Positions 35,501 to 43,331 of a stretch of DNA of 64,000 nt are shown here, in pieces. The notes below the pieces were generated by a model. The model saw only the letters and a list, made by a program, of their open reading frames with translations. It was not told where the DNA came from and did not search any database. Position 1 is the stretch's first letter. Every line of letters starts with the position of its first letter. Both the position numbers and the translations under genes were made by a program. This DNA comes from Lentilactobacillus raoultii (GTDB lineage: Bacteria; Bacillota; Bacilli; Lactobacillales; Lactobacillaceae): positions 1 through 64,000 of the forward strand of contig NZ_LS423002.1 in assembly GCF_900411375.1 (NCBI RefSeq). The letters are read 5' to 3'.

Positions 35501-35608
35501 ACGGATGCTGAGGATCCTAACGTGCGAACTTTGCACAAACTCAAGTATCGTAATCATTTACGGCAAGCTTTCACAGCATTTGCTGATCAATTAAAACGTA
35601 ACTTTTAA
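32513..35608 (+). CDS. hsdR: Type I restriction enzyme R subunit
   Basis: 1031 residues from ATG 32513 after AGGGGGTCGGGA; the open frame begins earlier but without a ribosome site. N-terminal PD-(D/E)XK nuclease with Glu155-x-Lys157 (IIQIEEKADG), then a SF2 translocase with Walker A TGSGKT (Lys301), DEAH at 403-406 (FIVDEAHRS) and motif VI SRTNRVVDMQ. It cuts and translocates unmodified DNA in complex with HsdM and HsdS. First gene of hsdRMS; hsdM begins 15 nt after its stop. Confidence 0.95.
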   Translation: MVVETHELAFEDELIHFLTRIGGTKQWQYLPNVKTTEQLWANFRHILELNNPDKLSQPLSKTEFAQVKREINNLRTPYQAGQFLYGLNGKSEIELDLDDGRHVYLTVFDQDQIGAGDTVYQVVNQIERAPVLAGRKKRRFDTTLLINGLPIIQIEEKADGKDAKEALNQMKQYISEQQYTGIFATLQILVGMTPHDIRYMANATEHQFNMDFTFRWQREKDNVPVHDWQEFTNAVLSIPMAHQMATNYMILDGTPNKQMIKVMRPYQVYATRRIMDKLRIHQFGVDDKEIGYVWHTTGSGKTISSFKAAWLASRLPNVDKVVFLVDRIALTNQTYDEYSAYDPGTDQESTKGGIVEDTANKRALLAKLKKKGTGIIVTSIQKMDGLVRQHHNPFERRVVFIVDEAHRSTSGDMLQRIKKAFKKSAWIGYTGTPRFDEDDGPTTRDIFGDLIHAYTIRDAIADKNVLGFKVDFETTLSDETLRKQYLPRYFKFRYPNWSSEQIEHRIENITPEDMDDAIVPSVYDMNQKHVYLVVKDILSKWQNRSSEYRYNALFTTHVGGGKASTPMAMMYYREFLAQNKHLAKPLKIAITFSQSTNNGDHQLQANKDLREAVDHYNHLFGTSFDDTNMGDYTQDVVDRLSRTADDGKYLDLVIVIDQLLTGFNAPELNTLYVDRTLKGASLIQAYSRTNRVVDMQSKPWGRIVNYRWPKQTEKLMKEALAVYANPDSANVQTTLDLPNDGTILAKTFEDLQKDLSKTVTTISDLTNDFEAVPKSENSQDELYSQLQTYNRTMAQLKQDDRYDSDHPEKLLKEVGMTPDHEELLTTTFANELKDRIAKKQHLSVGDLDLRMEHVKDIQVNYDYLEELIAQLANQVHEHQMEDAAKTRGTVDQIADQIPDEHYRQQVKHFNQDLYEGNTEVATYPVQTEDVKQLILDHANNRKRMQILAFKKRWGLVDIPSTKQINGLLLHHTLGADDLNQMGELNNIIHEAQGYYETDAEDPNVRTLHKLKYRNHLRQAFTAFADQLKRNF

Positions 35609-35623
35609 GGGGAAAGACAAAAG

Positions 35624-37279
35624 ATGGCGGAAACTAAAAATACAGCAAGAGATATTACCAATCAGCTCTGGGCAATGGCAAATGAGCTGCGAGGAAATAT
35701 GGACGCAAGTGAATTTCGAAATTATATTTTAGGCTTTTTGTTTTATCGGTACCTTTCTGAAAATCAAGAAGCTTATTTGAAGGCTCAGGATTTATTGGAC
35801 ATCCAGGTAGGTGAATCGGTCAATGACGCTTATTTAAGGGAAGCCAGCGGGGATGATCTAAACGATTATCTTGAAGATATTGCTGGTTCTTTAGGCTATG
35901 CAATGCCACCTGAGAGCACTTGGGCCACTATCGTTAACAAAGTGGAACAGGACGAGATTCGAACTTCCGACTTTCAAGATATGTTTGATAACTTTGAAAA
36001 GAATGCATTGTTAAATCCTAATTCTCGGGCTGACTTTCGGGGCATTTTTACTGACATTAATTTAGGCAATAGCCGACTGGGTAACTCAACAGCTGCTCGT
36101 GGTAAGGCGCTGAGTAACATTGTGACAATGATTAATACCTTCGATTATAACGATGAAAATGGTCACGATATTCTTGGCGATGTGTATGAGTATTTAATTG
36201 CCCAATTTGCTGGGAACTCCGGCAAGAAAGCGGGTGAATTCTATACGCCACACGAAGTCTCACAGGTATTAGCAAAGTTGGTGACGTTGCATTTACAGAA
36301 GGATAACGAACAGTTCACGGTATTTGATCCGGCGATGGGATCGGGTTCTCTGCTATTAACGGTTGGTTCAGAAGTGCCGGGTGGTTATCAGTCGGGACGG
36401 GTTCACTTTCATGGACAGGAATTGAATACGACGACATATAACTTGGCGAGAATGAATTTGATGATGCATGGGGTCTCTTATCAGAATATGACGTTACGAA
36501 ATGCGGACTCACTTGAGATGGATTGGCCGGATGGAGTGGATGCTCAAGGAATCGATCACCCACGTAGTTTTGATGCAGTGGTCGAAAACCCACCGTATTC
36601 TGCTCATTGGGATAATCAGGACAGCAAGATGAAGGACGTGCGATTTAAGGAGTATGGCTTGGCACCTAAATCGAAGGCCGATTTTGCTTTCTTATTAGAT
36701 GGCCTCTATCACGTTAACAATGCGGGCACAATGGCAATTGTTTTGCCACATGGTGTGCTCTTTCGAGGTGCCAAGGAAGGTAAAATTCGTCAAGCCTTGT
36801 TGGAAAAGCATCAGATTGATGCCATTATCGGGATGCCTGCCGGATTGTTTTATTCGACGGGGATTCCAACGATTATCATGGTTTTGAAAAAGCAGCGACA
36901 AACCGATGACGTCTTGTTTATTGATGCCAGTCGTGATTTTGAAAAGGGGAAAAATCAAAACCATCTGCGTGCTCAGGATATTGATAAGATTGTTTCAACT
37001 TATCAAAAGCGCCAAGACGTTGATAAGTACGCCCATGTTGCCACCATGGACGAAATCAAGGAAAACGAATTTAATCTCAACATTCCAAGATATGTAGATA
37101 CGTTTGAACCAGAACCACCAGTTGACGTTGACAAGTTGGTTTCGGATATTAAGAATACAGACGAACAAATTAGCAAATTGGAGTCTGAATTTTCGCCAAT
37201 GCTGAATGATCTTGAAGGCAAGAACCCTGTCGCTCAACAGCAGCTTGCTAAGATTAAGGAGTTGTTTAAAAATGAGTGA
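35624..37279 (+). CDS. hsdM: Type I restriction-modification M subunit
   Basis: 551 residues. N-terminal helical HsdM domain (residues about 10-130), then an N6-adenine methyltransferase with SAM motif I FDPAMGSGSLLL (234-245) and catalytic motif IV NPPY (322-325). It methylates adenine at sites chosen by HsdS. AAGGGGAAAG precedes ATG 35624. The last bases overlap the hsdS start (ATGAGTGA), so translation is coupled. Confidence 0.96.
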   Translation: MAETKNTARDITNQLWAMANELRGNMDASEFRNYILGFLFYRYLSENQEAYLKAQDLLDIQVGESVNDAYLREASGDDLNDYLEDIAGSLGYAMPPESTWATIVNKVEQDEIRTSDFQDMFDNFEKNALLNPNSRADFRGIFTDINLGNSRLGNSTAARGKALSNIVTMINTFDYNDENGHDILGDVYEYLIAQFAGNSGKKAGEFYTPHEVSQVLAKLVTLHLQKDNEQFTVFDPAMGSGSLLLTVGSEVPGGYQSGRVHFHGQELNTTTYNLARMNLMMHGVSYQNMTLRNADSLEMDWPDGVDAQGIDHPRSFDAVVENPPYSAHWDNQDSKMKDVRFKEYGLAPKSKADFAFLLDGLYHVNNAGTMAIVLPHGVLFRGAKEGKIRQALLEKHQIDAIIGMPAGLFYSTGIPTIIMVLKKQRQTDDVLFIDASRDFEKGKNQNHLRAQDIDKIVSTYQKRQDVDKYAHVATMDEIKENEFNLNIPRYVDTFEPEPPVDVDKLVSDIKNTDEQISKLESEFSPMLNDLEGKNPVAQQQLAKIKELFKNE

Positions 37280-38489
37280 AGAAAATCAACCTAAAATCAG
37301 GTTTAAGGGGTTTGATGACCCTTGGGAACAGCGTAAGTTGGGAGATGTCACCGAAGGAATTTCTGGAAATGACGGGAGAACAAACTTACCAATTTTAACA
37401 ATATCTGCAGGACATGGTTGGATGGATCAAAAGAGTCGTTTTTCTCAAGTGATCGCTGGCAAAGAACTAAAAAACTATACTTTGTTGAAGCGTGGACAAC
37501 TCTCGTATAATCATGGTAATTCCAAGCTTGCTAAATTTGGTGCAGTATTTGAGCTTCATGCATACAATGAAGCTTTGGTCCCGAAAGTTTATCACAGTTT
37601 CAAAGTTAATAACCTGTCTAGTGGTACGTTTATAGACTATCTTTTTTCTTCCAAGATACCAGATCAGGAGCTCCGAAAGCTTGTAACCTCTGGTGCACGC
37701 ATGGATGGATTATTAAATATAAGTAAAAATGCATTCTTCGGAATCAAGTTAAATTTTCCAGTAAAGGATGAGCAAGAGAAGATTGGAAGTCTTCTCTCGT
37801 TAGCTGATAATCTTATCGCTGCCAATCAGAGTAAACTTGAACAGTTAAAGAAGCTAAAAAAGTTACTGATGCAAAAGATTTTTAGCCAAGAGTGGCGGTT
37901 CAAGGGATTTAATGACCCTTGGGAACAGCGTAAGCTGGGAGATGTAGTAGATAAAGTTACTAGAAAAAACAAAAATCTTCAATCAAAATTACCACTAACG
38001 ATTTCTGCTCAGTTTGGGTTAGTTGATCAACGATCCTTTTTCAGTAAACAGGTTGCAAGTAAAAATATGAAGAACTATTTCTTGGTAAGAAAGGGTGAAT
38101 TTGCTTATAACAAGAGCTATTCAAATGATTATCCTTGGGGAACTATAAAAAGGCTTGATTTGTATTCTGAAGGTGCATTGTCAACACTTTATATCGTTTT
38201 TAAGCCACTTAAAGTTGTATCAGATTTTCTTGTAGCATATTATGACTCCTCTTTTTGGTATAAGGAAGTTTCAGCAAAAGCAACAGAAGGTGCAAGAAAT
38301 CACGGCCTTTTGAATATTTCTCCTCAAGACTTTTTTGATACGAAATTAATAATTCCAAGAAGTAACTTTGAACAAGGGAAAATAGGAAATTTGTTAAAAC
38401 ATACGAATAAAGTTATCGCTGCCAATCAACGACGGCTTGATCAGTTAAAGAAAGTCAAGAAGTATTTGATGCAGAATATGTTCGTTTAA
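37272..38489 (+). CDS. hsdS: Type I specificity subunit with two TRDs (expressed copy)
   Basis: 405 residues from ATG 37272, overlapping hsdM by 8 nt. Two target-recognition domains, each opened by FKGF(D/N)DPWEQRKLGDV (residues about 12-26 and 211-225) and closed by IAANQ-x-x-L-x-QLKK-x-KK coiled helices. The DNA coding for these conserved stretches is repeated directly inside the gene and in inverted orientation at 39828-39845 and 40307-40334, so parts of the gene can be exchanged with the silent cassette downstream. It sets which bipartite site HsdR/M recognise. Confidence 0.93.
   Translation: MSEENQPKIRFKGFDDPWEQRKLGDVTEGISGNDGRTNLPILTISAGHGWMDQKSRFSQVIAGKELKNYTLLKRGQLSYNHGNSKLAKFGAVFELHAYNEALVPKVYHSFKVNNLSSGTFIDYLFSSKIPDQELRKLVTSGARMDGLLNISKNAFFGIKLNFPVKDEQEKIGSLLSLADNLIAANQSKLEQLKKLKKLLMQKIFSQEWRFKGFNDPWEQRKLGDVVDKVTRKNKNLQSKLPLTISAQFGLVDQRSFFSKQVASKNMKNYFLVRKGEFAYNKSYSNDYPWGTIKRLDLYSEGALSTLYIVFKPLKVVSDFLVAYYDSSFWYKEVSAKATEGARNHGLLNISPQDFFDTKLIIPRSNFEQGKIGNLLKHTNKVIAANQRRLDQLKKVKKYLMQNMFV
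37321..37348. repeat. hsdS recombination repeat IR1, copy in TRD1
   Basis: 28 nt beginning CTTGGGAACAGCG. Same sequence with one change at 37918-37945 (direct), and with one change in inverted orientation at 40307-40334. The first 22 nt are identical to the inverted copy. Confidence 0.85.
37810..37827. repeat. hsdS recombination repeat IR2, copy after TRD1
   Basis: ATCTTATCGCTGCCAATC; its core recurs directly at 38412-38427 and the whole 18 nt is inverted at 39828-39845. Confidence 0.8.
37918..37945. repeat. hsdS recombination repeat IR1, copy in TRD2
   Basis: Second direct copy of IR1, at the border of the second TRD. It differs from the inverted copy (40307-40334) at two positions. Crossover here would join TRD1 to the silent TRD. 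Confidence 0.85.
38412..38427. repeat. hsdS recombination repeat IR2, copy after TRD2
   Basis: GTTATCGCTGCCAATC, 15 of 16 nt shared with the copy at 37810-37827. Confidence 0.75.
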
Positions 38490-38632
38490 ATTCGTTTAAA
38501 TTCTTAACTTGAGAATGGTCCTGTCACTGCTAATCAGTGATAGTCACATTAACGACTGATTTTGGAGAGAGTTAGTATCGATATGTTTTTATTGAGTTGT
38601 CACATGTTTTTATGTAAAGAGGAGAGCTACCA

Positions 38633-39568
38633 GTGGATCTTTATAAATTAATTGATGGTCAGCGATTAAAAAGTGTTAAGCCTGAAGATTTTGCAATTGA
38701 ACGAGTGATGCAGAATATTGTTCAGGATAATCTGGATCAACTTTTTGGGGATGCGTTTCTTGCTGCAGAGTTTACGGTTGGCAATTATCGACTTGATACA
38801 GTAGCGTTTGATGCAGAACTGAAAGCGTTTGTTATCCTGGAATATAAGAATATGACCCGGTCAAGTGTGATTGACCAAGGATACTCGTATCTGAATACCT
38901 TAATGAATCATAAAGCCGACTTTATTTTGCTTTATAATCATTTTTATGATTTGAATAAAGCTGAAGATTATTTTGATTGGTCGCAAACCAAAGTAATCTT
39001 TGTGGCAAAGGGGTTCACTCAGTATCAAAAAGACGCCGTTAATAATCCAAAGTTGCCAATAGAATTATATGAAATCAACAAGTACGCAAACGATTTTGTG
39101 ACGGTAAACAAAATTGAAAAGAGTAATTTCTCACAGACTGCACATACGCAAGTCGTGGTTAGTAATGCAAAGGACGGCGACAAAGTTGCTTCAACACTTA
39201 CACCGTATACTGAAGAAGATCAATTAAGTAATGGTTCTGAAGAAGTTCAGAAGCTATATCAAAAAATTAAAGAGTCGATTTTGGATTGGGATAATGCAAT
39301 TGAAGTGAAACCTCTTAAGAAATATATTGGCTTCCGAATTCGAAAGCATAGTTTTACTGATATGCACGTCCAAAAGAAGCAACTAAAAATATGCATTAAT
39401 TGTTCAAAAGGTGAGCTTACAGATCCATTGAAGCTAACTCGTGATGTTAGTCAGATTGGGCATTGGGGAAATGGTGACTATGAAGTAAGTATCAGAGATG
39501 ATGCTAAATTAGAATATCTGTTAAGCCTTATTAAACAGGCCTGGGTGAATAAGTCGAAGTTAGATTAA
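38633..39568 (+). CDS. PD-(D/E)XK-like/DUF5655 protein inside the hsd locus
   Basis: 311 residues from GTG 38633 after AAAGAGGAGAG. The N-terminal half has a nuclease-like strand pattern with Asp and a separated E-x-K (YRLDTVAFDAELK then FVILEYKN, about residues 50-75). The C-terminal half (KYIGFRIRKHSFTDMHVQKK, INCSKGELTDP, IGHWGNGDYE) matches what I know as DUF5655. No signal or membrane segment. It lies between the expressed hsdS and the inverted cassette, so inversions through the outer repeats would carry it along. Role unknown; it may be an accessory defence protein or cargo. Confidence 0.65.
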   Translation: MDLYKLIDGQRLKSVKPEDFAIERVMQNIVQDNLDQLFGDAFLAAEFTVGNYRLDTVAFDAELKAFVILEYKNMTRSSVIDQGYSYLNTLMNHKADFILLYNHFYDLNKAEDYFDWSQTKVIFVAKGFTQYQKDAVNNPKLPIELYEINKYANDFVTVNKIEKSNFSQTAHTQVVVSNAKDGDKVASTLTPYTEEDQLSNGSEEVQKLYQKIKESILDWDNAIEVKPLKKYIGFRIRKHSFTDMHVQKKQLKICINCSKGELTDPLKLTRDVSQIGHWGNGDYEVSIRDDAKLEYLLSLIKQAWVNKSKLD

Positions 39569-39827
39569 AGTGACTGAAACCGGATTTCACTAAGTCATTA
39601 CGTTTGGTTTAAGCGTTCGGATTTACGAAAAGTGCTGTTGTATCATTAACTTTGGGATTGGAGTCTTGTTTGACTATTTTTATCTTGAGTATTGCATATT
39701 ATTCGGAAGTAACAGGTATGGACTGATGGCTGAATTATTGTAAATGTCTTCGGATTGAATAATCATTCCTTTTTTAGTCGAATGGATAGTTCGTAATTAT
39801 CTATTTTGTAATTGTTTGCTTGTCGCG

Positions 39828-39845
39828 GATTGGCAGCGATAAGAT
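39828..39845. repeat. IR2 in inverted orientation
   Basis: Reverse complement is ATCTTATCGCTGCCAATC, identical to 37810-37827. Confidence 0.8.
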
Positions 39846-40306
39846 GATCATTTTTTAATAGAAAACGGCCGATCAATAATTGTTCATCATAACTTGGATA
39901 GGGTAGTGGCAAGGTTTGGAATACCGAATCCTTAATTGCAAATCTGTCAGATCTCGCACCTGAATCACCGTTTTGGATCATAAAATGTCTCCAGAGATCA
40001 GTGAAAAAGTATTGCTCAAGGAAAGTAATGCTAATACCATGCACTCGAAAAATATAGTATAGAGGAGACATAACGCCTGCTTTTCCTAAATTATTCTTTC
40101 GAATAGGTCCAACAGGTGCATGATTAGAAATCCGTGGATTATAAACAAAGTCGTCTGGTCTAACAATGTAATAACCGCTAAGCTTTTTTGAATTTGAAAT
40201 ATCTTTATCAAAAAAGTCCCGTTGATTAATAATTCCAAACTCAGCAGAATTTGTTAAAGTGTCCGAATAAGTATTCTCTGTATTTTTTTCATTCACCTTT
40301 TTTGAA

Positions 40307-40334
40307 ACATCCCCCAACTTACGCTGTTCCCAAG
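40307..40334. repeat. IR1 in inverted orientation
   Basis: Reverse complement matches 37321-37348 at 27 of 28 positions. With that copy it bounds a 3.0-kb potentially invertible segment. Confidence 0.85.
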
Positions 40335-40465
40335 CGCATTAGAAATAGCCATTTATGAGAATAGACTTCATTCTTGACAAGCATCACTATTTTTTACTAA
40401 TAGGCGTTCAATAGAATCAGATATTGACTGCATCATTTATTTCTTAACTCAAAAGAGGCGTGCTT

Positions 40466-41188
40466 ATGAAAGCAACTAAGCAATTTCTTGTTATGATTTT
40501 TGTGGCTGTTTTGTTATTCGTTATTGGCAGTTATCGTGTTCAAGCAGCCACTAATTTTCAACCTTACATGATTCAAGACCAGTTGCATTTGCTGATGCCG
40601 GCTCAAAAGCAGAAAATTATTCTGCAGAACCAACGATGGGAACATAAAAGGAATCGACCGCAACTTTGGGTTTACACGCTTAAAAAGCGGCCAGCAGATA
40701 TCGAAGACTTGGGAGATGATCTATTAAGGTCCATCGCCAAAAAAGTTACACCTAAAAATGGTGATTATGATTGGGAAACTGAAATAGATACAAAAACACA
40801 GGAACTCCATCGAAATATTTCCTTATTAGTAGCCTATCCTGGTAAGGGGACTCAGGTTAAAGTGATCAAGAGTGATGACCTGGCAGCGGCAGCATCCGAC
40901 TTTCAGGATTGGCAACTACATAGAGGACTATCCAATAGAATTGCCGATGAAGGTGTGATTTATCAATACTTTAGTCGCTTTGCACCATTTATTAATAAAC
41001 ATGTGGCTGGCGTTAAAACGATTAATCCAGGAATTAGCTGGGGAACCATCATCACGATTATCATGATTCCGATTGTTATTTTAATAATTGCTCTGATTAT
41101 TCGTTGGTTTTATAAGTTACCGCCATCAGGAGGTGATGATGACAGCAGCTTTGATGATGGTTACGTTATAGGACGCTGGATGCGGTAA
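40466..41188 (+). CDS. TPM-domain membrane-anchored extracytoplasmic protein
   Basis: 240 residues from ATG 40466, 7 nt after AAAAGAGG. Signal peptide (residues about 1-29, RVQAA), a soluble domain of the TPM/YgcG type (DQLHLLMPAQKQKIILQNQ, LWVYTLKK, SLLVAYPGKGTQVKV), then a membrane helix (about 195-220) and an acidic, Gly/Asp-rich cytoplasmic tail (GGDDDSSFDDG). TPM domains are often linked to repair or quality control of membrane complexes, but function is unclear. It sits between the silent hsdS cassette and the recombinase gene. Confidence 0.65.
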   Translation: MKATKQFLVMIFVAVLLFVIGSYRVQAATNFQPYMIQDQLHLLMPAQKQKIILQNQRWEHKRNRPQLWVYTLKKRPADIEDLGDDLLRSIAKKVTPKNGDYDWETEIDTKTQELHRNISLLVAYPGKGTQVKVIKSDDLAAAASDFQDWQLHRGLSNRIADEGVIYQYFSRFAPFINKHVAGVKTINPGISWGTIITIIMIPIVILIIALIIRWFYKLPPSGGDDDSSFDDGYVIGRWMR

Positions 41189-41308
41189 GTGTCGATCGAA
41201 AATTGATAGAGTTTAAATTGGCTTTTTAGAGTACTTTACCTGTTTAATATGACTGAGGGGACTTCTGTGGTGGAAGTGTCCTCAATTTTATTTTTGGAGG
41301 AGTATATT

Positions 41309-42226
41309 ATGGCCAGCGATATTAAATTGCACCGATACTTTCAAGACTGGATGAATTTGTATAAGAAAGATGCTGTTAGAGAAGTCACTTATCGCAAGTA
41401 CGAGATGTCATATCGACAAATTGTTTTATTAGCACCGGATTTAAAAATGTCTGAATTATCAAGATTAACTTATCAAAAACTACTGAATGATTACGCAGAA
41501 ACTCATGAAAGGCAAACGGTGATGGATTTTCATCGGCATATTAAAAGCTCATTAATTGATGCCTTAGAGGAAAATATTATTGAACGGGATCCAACTCGTA
41601 AAGCAATTATTAAGGGCAAGAAGCCTGGACCGCATAAAACTAAATTTTTGAATCAGCATGAGGTTCAATTAATGCTGGATGATTTGGTGCTGGATGAAGG
41701 GGTTAATTGGGATTATTTTATTTTGTTGATTACCAAGACTGGCTTGCGCTTTGCTGAAGCGCTGGCAGTTACACCGAATGATTTTGATTTTGCCAGACAA
41801 ACGTTAAATATCAATAAAACTTGGGACTATAAATCAAAACAAGCCGGATTCGCGCCAACTAAAAATTTCTCATCCATGAGAAAAATTCAATTAGACTGGC
41901 AAACAGTGATCCAGTTTTCTCAATTGGCTAAAGGATTACCTGAAGATAAGCCGATTTTTGTAAAATCAAAAGTTTATAATGACACAGTCAACCATTATTT
42001 GGAAAAGGTTTGTCGAAGATCGGGTATCCCGATTATTTCAGTTCACGGGCTTAGGCATACGCATGCATCACTATTGCTATATGCAGGAGTGAGTATTGCT
42101 TCTGTTGCCCGTAGGTTGGGCCATTCCAACATGAATACGACGCAGCAAACTTACCTGCATATCATTCAAGAGTTAGAGAACCAGGATAATGACAAGGTCA
42201 TGAAACATTTGGCAAGTTTAATTTAA
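41309..42226 (+). CDS. Tyrosine site-specific recombinase
   Basis: 305 residues from ATG 41309 after GGAGGAG. N-terminal SAM-like core-binding domain (about 8-95), then the catalytic domain with Arg147 (TGLRFAEAL), His246-x-x-Arg249 (HGLRHTH), His272 (LGHSN) and nucleophile Tyr282. Cuts and joins DNA. About 1 kb from the inverted hsdS cassette and in a locus without phage or conjugation genes, so I infer it promotes the hsdS inversions, as recombinases do at similar streptococcal loci. An integrase of a lost element remains possible. Confidence 0.88.
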   Translation: MASDIKLHRYFQDWMNLYKKDAVREVTYRKYEMSYRQIVLLAPDLKMSELSRLTYQKLLNDYAETHERQTVMDFHRHIKSSLIDALEENIIERDPTRKAIIKGKKPGPHKTKFLNQHEVQLMLDDLVLDEGVNWDYFILLITKTGLRFAEALAVTPNDFDFARQTLNINKTWDYKSKQAGFAPTKNFSSMRKIQLDWQTVIQFSQLAKGLPEDKPIFVKSKVYNDTVNHYLEKVCRRSGIPIISVHGLRHTHASLLLYAGVSIASVARRLGHSNMNTTQQTYLHIIQELENQDNDKVMKHLASLI

Positions 42227-42240
42227 GAAAAAGACAGTGA

Positions 42241-42266
42241 GCGCCTAAAAAAATCGGCGCCTTTTT
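42241..42266 (+). terminator. Intrinsic terminator
   Basis: GCGCC-taaaaaaatc-GGCGC followed by CTTTTT, after the recombinase gene. Confidence 0.75.
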
Positions 42267-42341
42267 AATTTTGCACGATTGCACGATCAAGTAGCGTATA
42301 ATTATCTCTAGAAATCAAAACGTGAAAGAGGGATTAAGGTT

Positions 42342-42989
42342 ATGCGTTTACATACTGTTTTAACACCGGAATGGATCGAATGGGGGAAGCAGAAATCAGC
42401 AGAAAATCCACGCTTGGAAGGCTTTGTTGCTGGAGAAGGCGGCTATCATCCCAAAGTTTTATTGCTCGGCGAAGCTCCTGGTGATAAAGAGGTCAAGTTA
42501 GGCCATCCCTTTCAAGGACCTGCTGGAAAAGAGCTGGATCGTTGGTTAGCCTCACTTGGCTTGACTCGTGAGGATATCTACATTACTGGGGTTGTCAGTG
42601 CACGACCATTTTCAATTGGCAAAACCGGTCGAAAGCGTGATAGACGGCCTAATAATACTGAAGTTAAGCAATGGGCGCCTATGTTTGATTATGAAATGAC
42701 CTACTTTAGGAATCTGTTGATGATTCCAATGGGCAATGCCAGTCTTCAGAGATTATTGGGGAATCAAGCCAAAGTTGGTGAACTACATGGTCAGTTGATT
42801 GAACGTCCCATCCAATACTTTGATGAATCAGATCAGGCATTTAAATGGACTGATAAGCCGCGAAAAATTTTCCCACTTTATCATCCATCATATTCAAAGC
42901 GGTTTAAGAGTATGCAAACTGTAGTCGATGAAGATTCGAGACATTTAAAAAAGCTGTTGGAGCAAATGAAGAATAAGGATGAGGTTTAG
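42342..42989 (+). CDS. Uracil-DNA glycosylase superfamily protein
   Basis: 215 residues. Opens the UDG fold with VLLLGEAPGDKEVKLGHPFQGPAGKELD (motif A region, split here by function: GEAPG active-site loop and the HPFQGPAGK signature), has an ITGVVSARPF strand and ends with the LYHPSYSKR motif B. Families 4/5 remove uracil from DNA, but the four Cys of the iron-sulfur cluster are not present, so it is a cluster-less relative. AAGAGGGA precedes the ATG. Monocistronic. Confidence 0.75.
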   Translation: MRLHTVLTPEWIEWGKQKSAENPRLEGFVAGEGGYHPKVLLLGEAPGDKEVKLGHPFQGPAGKELDRWLASLGLTREDIYITGVVSARPFSIGKTGRKRDRRPNNTEVKQWAPMFDYEMTYFRNLLMIPMGNASLQRLLGNQAKVGELHGQLIERPIQYFDESDQAFKWTDKPRKIFPLYHPSYSKRFKSMQTVVDEDSRHLKKLLEQMKNKDEV

Positions 42990-43063
42990 ATAACCAGACA
43001 AGTTTAGAGAACTTGCTGCAAAGTTGCTTTGCTAGAATGAATAAATGTAGCGTTAAGTAATGT

Positions 43064-43115
43064 AAAAAGACAATTAGTTGGGCCTGTTTTTTGGGCCTGA
43101 TCGATTGTCTTTTTC
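43064..43115. terminator. Intrinsic terminator
   Basis: AAAAAGACAAT pairs with ATTGTCTTTTT; an inner GGCC/GGCC pair lies in the loop. Confidence 0.75.
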
Positions 43116-43208
43116 TTTTAGGCAGAAATTTAAATCGGAAACTTAAACGAAAACTAACCGGAAACTTACTAAGAATCTCAAATCTTTTAATACTTGAGGC
43201 TCAAGGGA

Positions 43209-43225
43209 TGTAAACCGCATGTAAA
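43209..43225 (+). promoter_or_regulatory. WalR/VicR-like box
   Basis: TGTAAA-N5-TGTAAA matches the WalR consensus TGTWAH-N5-TGTWAH at all positions. It lies about 107 nt upstream of the first gene of the dlt cluster, which fits a cell-wall regulon. No clear -10 can be placed, so activation or repression cannot be read. Confidence 0.55.
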
Positions 43226-43331
43226 ACAAGTCTTACTTGTTTGTAAGAGTTGATGTAGTAACCTTGGAATTATGCAAAAAGATCTAATTATTTTTTAGGT
43301 AACTTGTCTAAAGAAGCGAGGTGTTCAGAGT

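Larger units (their letters stand above)
39763..40334 (-). pseudogene. hsdS: Silent inverted hsdS cassette (one TRD)
   Basis: About 184 residues of a third TRD, on the opposite strand to hsdS. It opens with WEQRKLGDVSKKV inside the inverted repeat but has no start codon: TAA lies two codons before the repeat. It ends IAANPRQANNYKIDNYELSI RLKKE. The TRD (EFGIINQRDFFDK, FVYNPRISNHAPVGPI) differs from both TRDs of the expressed gene. It is a storage cassette that becomes expressed when recombined into hsdS. Confidence 0.85.
42990..43331. other. 342-nt interval upstream of the dlt region
   Basis: Holds the terminator of the UDG gene, tandem repeats of CGGAAACTTA (43136-43145, 43159-43168), the WalR-like box (43209-43225), an ACAAGTCTTACTTGT inverted repeat right after it and the leader of the first dlt-region gene. 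No ORF. Confidence 0.55.
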
